From: Duganella aquatilis
GTDB taxonomy: Bacteria > Pseudomonadota > Gammaproteobacteria > Burkholderiales > Burkholderiaceae_D
Length of the DNA stretch: 64,000 nucleotides
Direction: 5' to 3'
Assembly: GCF_009674565.1 (NCBI RefSeq)
Contig: NZ_WKJL01000022.1
Location: 39,016 to 103,015 of the forward strand
Positions 17,001-25,596 of this stretch are shown here, piece after piece. Position numbers and translations under genes: made by a program. The notes under the pieces were generated by a model that was not told the origin of the DNA, ran no database searches, and worked only from the letters and a program-made list of their open reading frames with translations. Positions within the stretch are counted from its first letter, which is position 1. Each line of letters opens with the position of its first letter.

Positions 17001-17918
17001 CTACTTCAGATGCTCCAGCGGATTGGGCACATCCAGCGAACCGCCCATGCGCGGCTGCCACAGCGCCTTGCCTCCCGGCGGCGGCGCCTTGCCCTCGTGG
17101 CGGTTGTAGACCACGGTCACCTCGCGGCTGCCGACCGGCTCCTGCTCAAAGCCGGTACGCCTGGCGATGCCGGAAGGATCGGCCGAACCCGCCACGGTGA
17201 ACGCCACCAGCGTGTCCAGGCGCGGATCGTGCACGTCCAGGATGGAGGCGATGAACACCAGCGGCGTCGCCGCAAACACCTGGTAGTGCAAGGCCTTGCC
17301 GGCGCGCTCCATCTCGGCCGGCAGCGAGCCGTCCTCGGCCATCTGCCCCAGCGCATGCTCAAGCACCTTGCGGCCCCAGTCCAGGTAGCGCTTGTCGCCG
17401 GTGACGCCGCCCACCGACGTCACCGCCAGCCCTTCCCAGTAGTAGTGATTGTTGCGGCCGCCCTTCTTGGCGTCCGAATGCGCCATGGTGGCGTCCGCCA
17501 GCGTCCTGAACCAGCCTTCGATCACCGCGCGCTGCGCCGGCGTCGCCTGCGCCTGCACGCGCGCGTAGCTCAGCGCCATGCCGCCCAGGGTCCACTTGCG
17601 CACGTAGTAGGCCTGCTCGCTGGACAGCTTGCCCAGCATGGCCTTCTGCCCGCCCCAGCTGGCCAGCCAGGACAGCGCACAGACCGCGTCGCCGCCGGCG
17701 TTGGCGTCCTTGGCCACCTGCGCCAGAAAATCCTCGATCGGCTTGGTGTTGGCGATATTGCGCGCCCGCAGCACCGGATCGATCACCGAATGGTGGGCGT
17801 CCGAGTAATAGCTGTTGGCGTCGATGTCGATACGGGCCGGTGGCGGCGCCTCGCAGGCGGCCATGGCGGAGGAGCCGGCCAGCGCCAGCGACATCATCAG
17901 AGTTAAACGTTTAACCAT
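17001..17918 (-). CDS. alginate lyase family protein (PL5/AlgL-like)
   Basis: A 305-residue exported protein with a signal peptide ending ...AGSSAMAA. The motif GGRNNHYYWEGL resembles the conserved NNHSYW catalytic segment of AlgL poly(beta-D-mannuronate) lyases. Upstream WTLGGMALSYARVQ and later EMERAGKALHYQVF fit the all-alpha barrel of PL5. It would cleave a uronate polymer in the periplasm by beta-elimination. No alginate biosynthesis genes are visible, so the substrate may be another exopolysaccharide or exogenous polymer. A perfect palindrome covers codons 2-6 (see separate entry). Confidence 0.8.
   Translation of the reverse strand: MVKRLTLMMSLALAGSSAMAACEAPPPARIDIDANSYYSDAHHSVIDPVLRARNIANTKPIEDFLAQVAKDANAGGDAVCALSWLASWGGQKAMLGKLSSEQAYYVRKWTLGGMALSYARVQAQATPAQRAVIEGWFRTLADATMAHSDAKKGGRNNHYYWEGLAVTSVGGVTGDKRYLDWGRKVLEHALGQMAEDGSLPAEMERAGKALHYQVFAATPLVFIASILDVHDPRLDTLVAFTVAGSADPSGIARRTGFEQEPVGSREVTVVYNRHEGKAPPPGGKALWQPRMGGSLDVPNPLEHLK
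17902..17915. promoter_or_regulatory. perfect 14-bp palindrome at start of the PL5 lyase gene
   Basis: GTTAAACGTTTAAC is perfectly self-complementary and contains AAACGTTT, the central core typical of LacI/GalR-family operators. It lies immediately after the ATG, overlapping codons 2-6 of the lyase gene. An operator here would block elongation. It could also be chance within the coding sequence. Confidence 0.3.
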
Positions 17919-17930
17919 AAGACCTCAATA

Positions 17931-17951
17931 AAGGGCGCTCAGAGCGCCCTT
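17931..17951 (-). terminator. Rho-independent terminator after hpf
   Basis: A perfect 9-bp stem (AAGGGCGCT/AGCGCCCTT) with a CAG loop, followed on the minus strand by a T-rich tract. It lies between the hpf stop and the lyase start and would end the kdsD...rpoN-hpf transcript. Confidence 0.7.
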
Positions 17952-17976
17952 AGTTGTTGATGCCAAAAACCGCTAA

Positions 17977-18336
17977 TCAGACGGCAGCGGCGGCGGGTTC
18001 GTAGCTGTCGGGAATATGCTTGATCGCATCGTGCCCGTGCTGTTGCACTTTGTTTTTGTATTTCATGACCTGCCGATCCAGCTTGTCGATCAGCGTATCG
18101 ATGGCGGCATACAGGTCTTGCGACAGGCTCTCCACGTACACGGTCTTGCCGGACATACGCAGGTTGATTTCAGCCTTTTGACGTTTCTCTTTCTCTTTAA
18201 GGTTATCTACGGTCAGGATGACAGCAATATCAATCACTTGATCAAAGTGGCGGGTGACGCGTTCCAGCTTGTTCTGCACGTACTCACGAATAGCCGAGGT
18301 CACTTCGAGATGATGTCCACTGATGGTGAGATTCAT
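17977..18336 (-). CDS. hpf: ribosome hibernation-promoting factor, short form
   Basis: A 119-residue protein of the HPF/YfiA (S30AE) family. It starts MNLTISGHHLEVTSAIREYVQNKLERV and contains FDQVIDIAVILTVD and GKTVYVESLSQDLYAAIDTLIDKLDRQV. It binds inactive ribosomes and promotes dimer formation in stationary phase. The length corresponds to the short form lacking the C-terminal dimerisation domain. The start at 18336 has an AGGAGT ribosome-binding site; earlier in-frame codons are spurious. It lies just downstream of rpoN, the standard position. Confidence 0.95.
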   Translation of the reverse strand: MNLTISGHHLEVTSAIREYVQNKLERVTRHFDQVIDIAVILTVDNLKEKEKRQKAEINLRMSGKTVYVESLSQDLYAAIDTLIDKLDRQVMKYKNKVQQHGHDAIKHIPDSYEPAAAAV

Positions 18337-18410
18337 ACACACTCCTAAAGATGATGTCGCTTGACGGTTAGTGCTGCGCCCATTGCCGCCGGGCGCGCAG
18401 GAACCACACA

Positions 18411-19883
18411 CTACAAAGACTTGCGGAGGCTGACTGGAGGGATCTTGAGGGCTTCGCGATATTTGGCAACAGTGCGTCGCGCAATCACCATGCCCTGTTC
18501 ACCCAGCATGTCCGCAATCTTACTGTCGGATAAAGGATTTTTAGGGTCTTCAGCTCCTGTCAATTGCACTATCAAGGCACGTATCGCCGTCGAACTTGCT
18601 TCCCCGCCAGCTTCGGTGGCGACATGGCTACCAAAGAAATATTTCAACTCAAACATGCCGTGCGGGGTCAGCATATATTTTTGAGTTGTTACCCGAGAAA
18701 TGGTGCTCTCGTGTAAACCCAGTGTATCAGCAATTTCGCGAAGCACAAGGGGACGCATGGCGACCGCGCCGTGCGAGAAAAAGTTCTTTTGTCTTTCTAC
18801 TATCGCCTGCGCCACGCGCAGGATGGTGTCGAAGCGCTGGCGCATATTCTTGATCAGCCACTTGGCTTCCTGCAGCTGCGCTCCCATCGCGCCTTCGCCC
18901 TTGCCCTGCTTGAGCAGGTTGGCGTACATGGCGTTGACGCGCAGGCGCGGCATGACGTCGTTGTTCAGGCTGACCTGCCAGCCGTTGCGCGATTTTTTCA
19001 CGATCACGTCCGGCACCACGTAGTCCGACACGTCCGATGCGAAGGCCGCGCCCGGATGCGGATTGCACTGGCGGATCACGGCCTGCGCTTCACGCAGGTC
19101 TTCGTCGTCGCACAGCAGCGCTTTTTTCAGCTTGTTGAAATCGCGCTGCGCAAACCAGGCCAGGTGATTCTCGACGATGGCCAGCGCCATGCGCCGCGTC
19201 ACCATCGGCACGCAAGGCAAGCGCTTGATCTGCAAGGCCAGGCACTCGGCCGCGTTGCGCGCGCCGACGCCCATCGGATCGAAGCTTTGCAGCATGCTCA
19301 GGGCCGTCTGCAATTCCTCGATCTCGACGTCGAGTTCTTCCGGCAGGCGCGCGTGAATGTCCTCCAGCGATTCTTCCAGGTAGCCGTTCTCGTCGAGCGC
19401 GTCGATGATCAGTTCGACCAGCGCGCGGTCGCGCATTTCCAGCACCGTCACGCGCATCTGTTCCATCAGATGTTCGCGCAGCGTGCAGTGGTGCGCTTCC
19501 AGTTGCGGCCGCGCGTCTTCATCATCGGGCGCCTTGCTGCGGCCGGCGTCGCTCCAGTCGACGTCGGCTTCGGCGGTGGTGCTTTCGGTGTCGGCGGCCG
19601 GGCCTTCGTAGGCGTCGCCTTCCGGCGCCGGCGCGTCGCCCGGCGGCCCTTCGGGCGGCGCGTCGCCGACCGGCGCCTGCTGGCTGATGGCGCCGTCGGA
19701 CAGCAGCCGCAGCGAATGGTCGAGCGGATCGTCGAGACGTTCCAGCAGCGGGTTATCGGTCAGCAGCTGTTCGAGTTCCTGGTGCAGCTCCAGCGTCGAC
19801 AATTGCAGCAGCCGGATCGACTGTTGCAGTTGAGGCGTCAACGCCAGGTGCTGCGACGTGCGCAGTTGCAAAGACTGTTTCAT
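18411..19883 (-). CDS. rpoN: RNA polymerase sigma-54 factor
   Basis: A 490-residue sigma-54. The N-terminal activator-interaction region is Gln/Leu-rich (LRTSQHLALTPQLQQSIRLLQLSTLELHQELEQ). A long acidic, Pro/Ala-rich linker covers about residues 60-130. The core-binding and DNA-binding parts follow, and the RpoN box ARRTVAKYRE is at about residues 468-477. It directs transcription from -24/-12 promoters with AAA+ activators, for nitrogen assimilation, type IV pili and related functions. It is co-transcribed with lptB upstream (6 nt) and hpf downstream. Confidence 0.97.
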   Translation of the reverse strand: MKQSLQLRTSQHLALTPQLQQSIRLLQLSTLELHQELEQLLTDNPLLERLDDPLDHSLRLLSDGAISQQAPVGDAPPEGPPGDAPAPEGDAYEGPAADTESTTAEADVDWSDAGRSKAPDDEDARPQLEAHHCTLREHLMEQMRVTVLEMRDRALVELIIDALDENGYLEESLEDIHARLPEELDVEIEELQTALSMLQSFDPMGVGARNAAECLALQIKRLPCVPMVTRRMALAIVENHLAWFAQRDFNKLKKALLCDDEDLREAQAVIRQCNPHPGAAFASDVSDYVVPDVIVKKSRNGWQVSLNNDVMPRLRVNAMYANLLKQGKGEGAMGAQLQEAKWLIKNMRQRFDTILRVAQAIVERQKNFFSHGAVAMRPLVLREIADTLGLHESTISRVTTQKYMLTPHGMFELKYFFGSHVATEAGGEASSTAIRALIVQLTGAEDPKNPLSDSKIADMLGEQGMVIARRTVAKYREALKIPPVSLRKSL

Positions 19884-19889
19884 TAGGGG

Positions 19890-20642
19890 TTACATGCGGA
19901 AGTGTTCACCCAGGTAGACGCGACGCACCGATTCGTTGGCGATGATGTCGTCCGGACGGCCTGATGCCAGCACCGAGCCCTGGTTGATGATATATGCGCG
20001 GTCGCAGATGCCCAGCGTCTCGCGCACATTGTGATCGGTAATGAGGACGCCGATATTCCGTTCCTTGAGGAAGCGCACGATGCGCTGGATCTCAATCACG
20101 GCAATCGGGTCGACCCCGGCGAATGGTTCATCGAGCAGCACGAAGCGCGGATTGGTCGCCAGGGCGCGCGCGATCTCCACGCGGCGGCGTTCGCCGCCGG
20201 AGAGCGACAGCGCCTGGTTCTCGCGCAACTTCTCGATTTGCAAATCGGCCAGCAGGGTATTCAGCCGTTCATCAATTTCAGCCTTGGATAAAGACTTGCC
20301 GTTCACCTTCTGAATTTCGAGAACGGCGCGAATATTTTCTTCCACAGTCAGCTTGCGGAACACCGACGCTTCCTGTGGCAGGTAAGACAGGCCCATCGCC
20401 GCGCGGCGATGGATGGGGAGCGACGAGATATCGGTGCCGCTGATATCGATGCTGCCGGCGTCCGACGGCACCAAGCCGACGATCATGTAGAACGAGGTGG
20501 TCTTGCCGGCGCCGTTCGGCCCCAGCAGGCCGACCACTTCGCCGCACTCCACCTGCAACGACACGTCATGCACCACCTGGCGCTTGCCGTAGGTCTTTTG
20601 CAGGCCCTTGACGATCAGGGTGCTACCGCAGGATGGTTCCAT
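19890..20642 (-). CDS. lptB: LPS export ABC transporter ATP-binding protein
   Basis: A 250-residue ABC ATPase. Walker A is GPNGAGKTT, the signature is LSGGERRRVEIARAL and Walker B is FVLLDEPFAGVDP, followed by the H-loop in LITDHNVRETL. It powers extraction of lipopolysaccharide from the inner membrane with LptFG and LptC. It is placed directly after lptA with a 1-nt gap between the lptA stop and the lptB start. Together with lptC, lptA, kdsC and kdsD it forms the canonical LPS operon that continues into rpoN. Confidence 0.97.
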   Translation of the reverse strand: MEPSCGSTLIVKGLQKTYGKRQVVHDVSLQVECGEVVGLLGPNGAGKTTSFYMIVGLVPSDAGSIDISGTDISSLPIHRRAAMGLSYLPQEASVFRKLTVEENIRAVLEIQKVNGKSLSKAEIDERLNTLLADLQIEKLRENQALSLSGGERRRVEIARALATNPRFVLLDEPFAGVDPIAVIEIQRIVRFLKERNIGVLITDHNVRETLGICDRAYIINQGSVLASGRPDDIIANESVRRVYLGEHFRM

Positions 20643-20643
20643 C

Positions 20644-21246
20644 TTATTTCCCCGGTGCAGGCTGGGTGGTCGGAGCAGGCGCAGGCTCTGCCTGTTTGTT
20701 TGACGGTTGGATCACCATGGTGCCGCGGCCGGCGCCCACCTGGCTGTCACCAGTCGGCGTGTTCTTCACCGCGAAGAATTCCTTGCGGCTGTCGTAGGAA
20801 ATGAATTCGCTGTCCACCTGGCTGGCGACTTTCGGGCCTTCCAGCTTCTTGATCTGGGCCTTGGCGAACAGTTTCACCAGCTCGGTCTTGCCGTCGTATT
20901 CGATGCGGTCGGCCTTGCCTTCGACCCACTGGTCGCCGGCGCCGTCGAGCTTCTGGCGGAAGGTAGCCTGCACGCCCGGCGCGCTGTTCAGCACCACGTA
21001 CTGGTAGCCTTCCGGATCTTCGGTCACCACCGCCTTCGGCGACTTCATCAGCAGGGTGCCGCGGGTCAGCACCACGTTGCCGGTGAAGGTCTTGATCTGC
21101 TTGACGTCATCGGCGTCCAGCTGGTCGAAGGTGATCTGGGTCGGCTTGCTGGAGTCAGCCTTTTCCGCGTGCGCGACGCCGGCGGCGGCAACGGCCAGCA
21201 GCAGCGTGGCGGCCAGCATCAGTTTGTTGGTCTTGATTCGGTTCAT
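20644..21246 (-). CDS. lptA: LPS transport periplasmic protein LptA
   Basis: A 200-residue periplasmic protein with a signal peptide (MNRIKTNKLMLAATLLLAVAAAGVAHA). It is followed by an OstA-like beta-jellyroll: QITFDQLDADDVKQIKTFTGNVVLTRGTLLMKSPKAVV. It bridges LptC and LptD across the periplasm. The start at 21246 is chosen because AGGA lies at the right distance upstream; the ATG at 21255 would leave no room for it. The C-terminal tail is Pro/Ala-rich. Confidence 0.93.
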   Translation of the reverse strand: MNRIKTNKLMLAATLLLAVAAAGVAHAEKADSSKPTQITFDQLDADDVKQIKTFTGNVVLTRGTLLMKSPKAVVTEDPEGYQYVVLNSAPGVQATFRQKLDGAGDQWVEGKADRIEYDGKTELVKLFAKAQIKKLEGPKVASQVDSEFISYDSRKEFFAVKNTPTGDSQVGAGRGTMVIQPSNKQAEPAPAPTTQPAPGK

Positions 21247-21258
21247 CTCTCTCATTCC

Positions 21259-21852
21259 TCAATGTGCCGCGCGCGGCGGCATCGTAATAGTTCCGCGTCC
21301 GCCCAGCGTGATCTGGCGGGTGGCGTTGTTCGCCGTCATGCCGGTGCCGGTGGCGGTCGAGCGCCCGGACAGCATCTCCACTGCGGCGTCGGTCTGCATG
21401 CGCTCCTCGTCCGGGTACACGGTCAGCGTACTGGTCTTCAGGCGCAACTCCTGCGCTTGCTTGGTGGCGGGTCGCACCACGTCCACATTACCACTCAGCT
21501 TGACGCGCGTATTGCCCTGGTCGACATAAGCGGTCAGCGCGTGAATATTCATCGGCGGCTGTTCGGTGGACAGGCTGTGCACGTAGGGCTTGTCGATCAG
21601 CGACGAATCATCGATGGGATGATGGGTCAGCTTGTCGCCGGAAATGATGTAGGCCGGCTGGCCCTTCATGTCCATGCGTACCGTACTGAAGCGCTCGATG
21701 ATGTAATCCGGCTCGTCGCGGAAGCGGTCGGCCTGCGCCTTCTGCCCGGCCTGGTCGACCACCTGCACCAGCCAGAAGCTGCCGAGGGCCACGAACACGC
21801 CGACCATCATGATCAACGTCAGCTGCCAGCGATGTGCCGTTCTTTTACGCAT
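21259..21852 (-). CDS. lptC: LPS export ABC transporter periplasmic protein LptC
   Basis: A 197-residue bitopic protein with one N-terminal transmembrane helix (about residues 10-32) and a periplasmic LptC domain: DEPDYIIERFSTVRMDMKGQPAYIISGDKLTHHP. It receives LPS from LptB2FG and passes it to LptA. It lies between kdsC and lptA in the same operon, in the usual order. Confidence 0.94.
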   Translation of the reverse strand: MRKRTAHRWQLTLIMMVGVFVALGSFWLVQVVDQAGQKAQADRFRDEPDYIIERFSTVRMDMKGQPAYIISGDKLTHHPIDDSSLIDKPYVHSLSTEQPPMNIHALTAYVDQGNTRVKLSGNVDVVRPATKQAQELRLKTSTLTVYPDEERMQTDAAVEMLSGRSTATGTGMTANNATRQITLGGRGTITMPPRAAH

Positions 21853-21864
21853 GACTTGTCCTTG

Positions 21865-22404
21865 TTAAACCAGGAATTGTGCCATCACGCGCTCGTAGCT
21901 GCCTTGCGCATGCATCAACAGTTCGCACACTTCGCGCACCGCGCCACGGCCGCCGAACGCGACGGTGGTGTGGTGGGCGCGCTCCAGCACTTCCTGGCGG
22001 CCGTTCGGCACGGCGACGGCAAAGCCGACGCGCGCCAGGATCGGCAGGTCCACCACATCGTCGCCGATGAAGCCGACCTGCTCGGCGCTGAGGCCGGTTT
22101 TTTCCAGCAGCGCGTTGAACGGCGTCAGCTTGTCGTGGCCGCCCTGGTGCAGGTGGTTGATGCCGAGGTCGGCCGCGCGCTTGATCACCTGCGGCGACTT
22201 GCGCGCGCTGATGATGGCGGTGTCGATGCCGGCTTCCTGGATCAGCTTGATGCCCAGTCCATCCTGCACGTTGAAGGTCTTCAGCGCTTCGCCGTCGGCG
22301 CCGTAGTGCAGGCTGCCGTCGGTCAGCACGCCATCGACGTCGAAGATCATCAGCTTCACGCGCGCGGCGCGTTCCAGATACGTGATAGTCATCAAATCGC
22401 CCAT
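21865..22404 (-). CDS. kdsC: 3-deoxy-D-manno-octulosonate-8-phosphate phosphatase
   Basis: A 179-residue HAD-superfamily phosphatase without a cap. The nucleophile motif is IFDVDGVLTDG (Asp22, Asp24), motif II is IISAR and the Mg-binding motif is FIGDDVVDLP. It releases Kdo from Kdo-8-phosphate. The ATG at 22404 overlaps the kdsD stop by one base (TAATG); an alternative ATG at 22392 is possible. It is next to kdsD, whose product lies earlier in the same pathway. Confidence 0.95.
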   Translation of the reverse strand: MGDLMTITYLERAARVKLMIFDVDGVLTDGSLHYGADGEALKTFNVQDGLGIKLIQEAGIDTAIISARKSPQVIKRAADLGINHLHQGGHDKLTPFNALLEKTGLSAEQVGFIGDDVVDLPILARVGFAVAVPNGRQEVLERAHHTTVAFGGRGAVREVCELLMHAQGSYERVMAQFLV

Positions 22405-23393
22405 TAGATTACTTTTGCACGGGTCAGGTCATGGATGTGCAGCGCGCCGACCAGCTTGCCGTCGGCGTCGGTCACCAGCATCTGGTTGATGCGGTACTGC
22501 TCCATCACGGCCACCGCGTCCACCGCCATCTTTTCCGGCGAGATGCTGCGCGGGTTGGCGTGCATCACGTCGCCGATGACGACCTGGGTGAAGTCCTGTA
22601 CTTTTTCGATCATGCGGCGCAGATCGCCGTCGGTGAACACGCCCAGCGGCTTGTCGTCGGCGTCGACGATGGCGGTCATGCCCATGCCCTTCTGCGTGAT
22701 TTCCAGCAGCGCTTCGGTCAGCTTGACGTCGGCACGCACCTTCGGCACGGCGTCGCCGCTGCGCATCACGTCCTTGACGTGGGTCAGCAGGCGGCGGCCC
22801 AGCGCGCCGCCGGGGTGCGAGCGGGCGAAATCTTCTTCCTTGAAGCCGCGCAGGTCCAGCAGCGCCACGGCCAGCGCGTCGCCCAGCGCCAGCGTGACGG
22901 TGGTCGAAGTGGTTGGCGCCAGGTTCATCGGGCAGGCTTCCTTGGCCACGGCCACGTTCAGGTGGACGTCGGCGATGGTGGCCAGGCTGGAGCCTGGCTT
23001 GCCGGTCATGGCGATGACCTTGCTGCCCATGCGTTTCACGACCGGCAGAATGGTCATCAGTTCCGAGCTTTCGCCGGAATACGAGATGGCGATGAAGGCG
23101 TCGTCGCGGGTGACCATGCCGAGGTCGCCGTGCGCGGCTTCGGCCGGGTGCACGAACAGCGCCGGCGTGCCGGTCGAGGCCAGGGTGGCGGCGATCTTGC
23201 GGCCGATGTGGCCGGACTTGCCGATGCCCGACACGACCACGCGGCCGGTGCAGTTCAGCAGCAGCGAGATGGCCTGCACCACGCTGTCGTCGTCTTCCAG
23301 GCGCGCGTTCAGGGCATTGATGGCATCCGCTTCGTTTTGCAGCGTGTCTCGGGCAAGACGCAGTGCCGTTTTTGCATCAAAAGCTTTCAGCAT
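22404..23393 (-). CDS. kdsD: arabinose-5-phosphate isomerase (KpsF/GutQ family)
   Basis: A 329-residue enzyme converting ribulose-5-phosphate to arabinose-5-phosphate for Kdo synthesis. The SIS domain has VVVSGIGKSGHIGRK, PAEAAHGDLGMV and SYSGESSE, followed by SHPGGALGRRL. Two CBS domains occupy about residues 205-329. Two starts are possible, 23417 (MSVTHEK) and 23393 (MLKAFDAK). The second gives a length close to the 328 residues of E. coli KdsD and leaves a leader after the -10 at 23423-23428, so it is preferred. First gene of the LPS-rpoN operon. Confidence 0.93.
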   Translation of the reverse strand: MLKAFDAKTALRLARDTLQNEADAINALNARLEDDDSVVQAISLLLNCTGRVVVSGIGKSGHIGRKIAATLASTGTPALFVHPAEAAHGDLGMVTRDDAFIAISYSGESSELMTILPVVKRMGSKVIAMTGKPGSSLATIADVHLNVAVAKEACPMNLAPTTSTTVTLALGDALAVALLDLRGFKEEDFARSHPGGALGRRLLTHVKDVMRSGDAVPKVRADVKLTEALLEITQKGMGMTAIVDADDKPLGVFTDGDLRRMIEKVQDFTQVVIGDVMHANPRSISPEKMAVDAVAVMEQYRINQMLVTDADGKLVGALHIHDLTRAKVI

Positions 23394-23422
23394 TGTTTTT
23401 TCATGGGTTACACTCATGCCCA

Positions 23423-23428
23423 AGTATA
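23423..23428 (-). promoter_or_regulatory. candidate -10 for the kdsD...hpf operon
   Basis: TATACT on the minus strand. Its expected transcription start falls at about 23416, next to the upstream ATG of kdsD, which supports use of the downstream ATG at 23393. No clear -35 hexamer was found. Confidence 0.35.
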
Positions 23429-23532
23429 GCCGAATTGAGAAAGCAAAAAACTTGCCAGTCGCAACATAACGCCCTTGGATGCCTGGAAAGGCCCACAAAC
23501 AACAAAACTTTACCTTTACCGGCGATGTTGAA

Positions 23533-25515
23533 ATGACGTTTTCACCTCTGGAATTAACACTGTTGCTGTTGGGAAGCGCCGTGCTCGGCGTGGTGGCTTT
23601 CCGCATGATGCACCTGCCGCCGATGCTTGGCTACCTGACCGTCGGCATCCTGATCGGCCCCCACGCGCTGGGCCTGGCCGAGCAGAGCGAAACCACCCAC
23701 GGCCTGGCCGAGTTCGGCGTGGTGTTCCTGATGTTCTCGATCGGCCTCGAATTTTCCTTGCCCAAATTGAAAGCCATGCGCGGCATCGTGTTCGGGCTGG
23801 GCATGGCGCAGGTGGTGCTGACCATCGTCGCCACCATGATACTGGGCTGGGCCATCGCCACCCAGCTGCCGGTGGCGCTGCATCTGAGCTGGCAGGCCTC
23901 GTTTGCGCTGGGCGGCGCGCTGGCCATGTCCTCCACCGCCATCGTCTCGAAAATGCTGACCGAGCGGCTGGAGCTGGAAAGCGAACATGGCCGCAAGATC
24001 ATCGGCATCCTGCTGTTCCAGGATCTGGCGGTGGTGCCGCTGCTGATCCTGATCCCGTCGCTGGGCGAGCGCCCGGACGCACTGATGGAAACGCTGGGCT
24101 GGGCCGCGCTGAAGGCGGTGGTGGTGCTGGCCCTGCTGTTCGTGGTCGGCCACAAGGTCACGCGCGGCTGGTTCACCATCGTGGTCAAGCGCCGCTCGCA
24201 GGAACTGTTCATGCTGAACCTGCTGCTGGTGACCCTGAGCGCGGCCTGGATCACCGAGCGCGCCGGCCTGTCGCTTGCGCTGGGCGCCTTCGTGGCCGGC
24301 ATGCTGATTTCCGAAACCGAATACAAGCACCAGGTGGAAGAAGACATCAAACCGTTCCGCGATGTGCTGCTGGGACTGTTCTTCATCACCATCGGCATGC
24401 TGCTGAACCTGCGCCTGGTGCTGGAAAACTGGTGGCTGGTGCTGTTGCTGCTGTGCGTGCCGGTGCTGATGAAATTCGCGCTGATCGCCGGCCTGGCCAA
24501 ACTGTTCGGCTCGTCGGACGGCGTGTCGATGCGGGTCGGCCTGGCGCTGGCGCAGGCGGGCGAGTTCGGCTTCGTGCTGCTGAACCTGGCGGCCGGGCAT
24601 AACCTGATGGAATCGTATGTGGTGCAGGTGGTGCTGGCGTCGATGGTGTTGTCGATGCTGGTGGCGCCGTTCATCATCGCACAGTCGGACAAGATTGTGA
24701 TGAAGTTCTCCAGCAACGAGTGGATGATGCAGTCGCTGCAGCTGACCAAGATCGCCAGCCGGGCGATGTCCACCAACAAGCACGTGATCGTGTGCGGCTT
24801 CGGTCGCAGCGGCCAGCGCCTGGCGACCTTGCTGGCCGAGGAGAAGATCGATTATCACGCGCTGGATCTCGATCCGGAGCGGGTGCAGGAGGCGCAGACG
24901 GCCGGCGCGCATGTGTCGTACGGCGATGCGGGACGGCGCGAGAGCCTGGTGGCGGCGGGGATTTACCGGGCCAGCGCGGTGGTGATTTCCTATGCCGACA
25001 CGGCCTCGGCGCTGCGCGTGCTGCGCCAGGTGAATGAGCTGACGCCGGCGCTGCCGGTGATCGTGCGCTCGCATGACGATACGGATCTGGACCAGTTGAA
25101 GGCGGCCGGTGCGGCCGAGGTGGTGCCGGAGATTATGGAGGGCAGTCTGATGCTGGCCTCGCATGCGCTGGTGATGCTGGGCGTGCCGCTGCGGCGCGTG
25201 GTGCACCGGGTACAGGCGGCGCGCGAGGAGCGCTATGCGTCGCTGCGCGGGTATTTCCCCGGCATTACCGATGCGGAGGAGGAGACCGATCCGGAGAGGT
25301 TGCATACGGTGACGCTGACCGGCAGCGCCAGCAGTGTTGGGCGGTCGCTGGGGTCGGTGGATGTGGCGGGGTGTGGGGCGGAGGTGGCCAGCATCCGGCG
25401 CGGCAAGGGTGGACTGGAAGTGGCGCCGGAGACTGTGCTGCAAGCCGGCGATGTGGTGGTGCTGCGCGGCGAAGCCGAGGCAGTCAACCGCGCGGAGCAA
25501 CGCCTCTTGCGCTGA
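23533..25515 (+). CDS. CPA2 family cation:proton antiporter with RCK/TrkA domains (KefB/YbaL-like)
   Basis: A 660-residue protein. About 12 to 13 transmembrane helices fill residues 1-390 (with GYLTVGILIGPHALGL, FSIGLEFSLPKLK, LGGALAMSSTAIVSKML and LALAQAGEFGFVLL). A TrkA-N/RCK Rossmann domain follows from about residue 415 (VIVCGFGRSGQRLA), and then a TrkA-C domain. It likely exchanges K+ or Na+ for H+ with nucleotide gating. The start at 23533 (MTFSPLE) begins right before the first helix. It is divergent from kdsD. Whether glutathione adducts regulate it, as in KefB/KefC, is not evident. Confidence 0.88.
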   Translation: MTFSPLELTLLLLGSAVLGVVAFRMMHLPPMLGYLTVGILIGPHALGLAEQSETTHGLAEFGVVFLMFSIGLEFSLPKLKAMRGIVFGLGMAQVVLTIVATMILGWAIATQLPVALHLSWQASFALGGALAMSSTAIVSKMLTERLELESEHGRKIIGILLFQDLAVVPLLILIPSLGERPDALMETLGWAALKAVVVLALLFVVGHKVTRGWFTIVVKRRSQELFMLNLLLVTLSAAWITERAGLSLALGAFVAGMLISETEYKHQVEEDIKPFRDVLLGLFFITIGMLLNLRLVLENWWLVLLLLCVPVLMKFALIAGLAKLFGSSDGVSMRVGLALAQAGEFGFVLLNLAAGHNLMESYVVQVVLASMVLSMLVAPFIIAQSDKIVMKFSSNEWMMQSLQLTKIASRAMSTNKHVIVCGFGRSGQRLATLLAEEKIDYHALDLDPERVQEAQTAGAHVSYGDAGRRESLVAAGIYRASAVVISYADTASALRVLRQVNELTPALPVIVRSHDDTDLDQLKAAGAAEVVPEIMEGSLMLASHALVMLGVPLRRVVHRVQAAREERYASLRGYFPGITDAEEETDPERLHTVTLTGSASSVGRSLGSVDVAGCGAEVASIRRGKGGLEVAPETVLQAGDVVVLRGEAEAVNRAEQRLLR

Positions 25516-25596
25516 ACCCCGCAGGGCCACAGAGGGGTCTGACCCCTGCGGGGTCAGACCCCGACGGCGGCGCGCCGCTTGGGGGTGACAGCATGC
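25515..25596 (+). repeat. dispersed palindromic repeat, family 1 copy B
   Basis: An 82-bp sequence starting at the last base of the antiporter stop codon. It is the near-identical inverted counterpart of 15846-15928, with core GGGGTCTGACCCC-TGC-GGGGTCAGACCCC. In both copies the first bases (AACCCCGCAGGGCC) directly follow a stop codon in the same orientation. Confidence 0.8.

Noticed and set aside
20707..25530. Long opposite-strand frames over the lpt/kds genes (plus) and the antiporter gene (minus)
   Set aside because: All are antisense to strongly conserved genes and lack family motifs.
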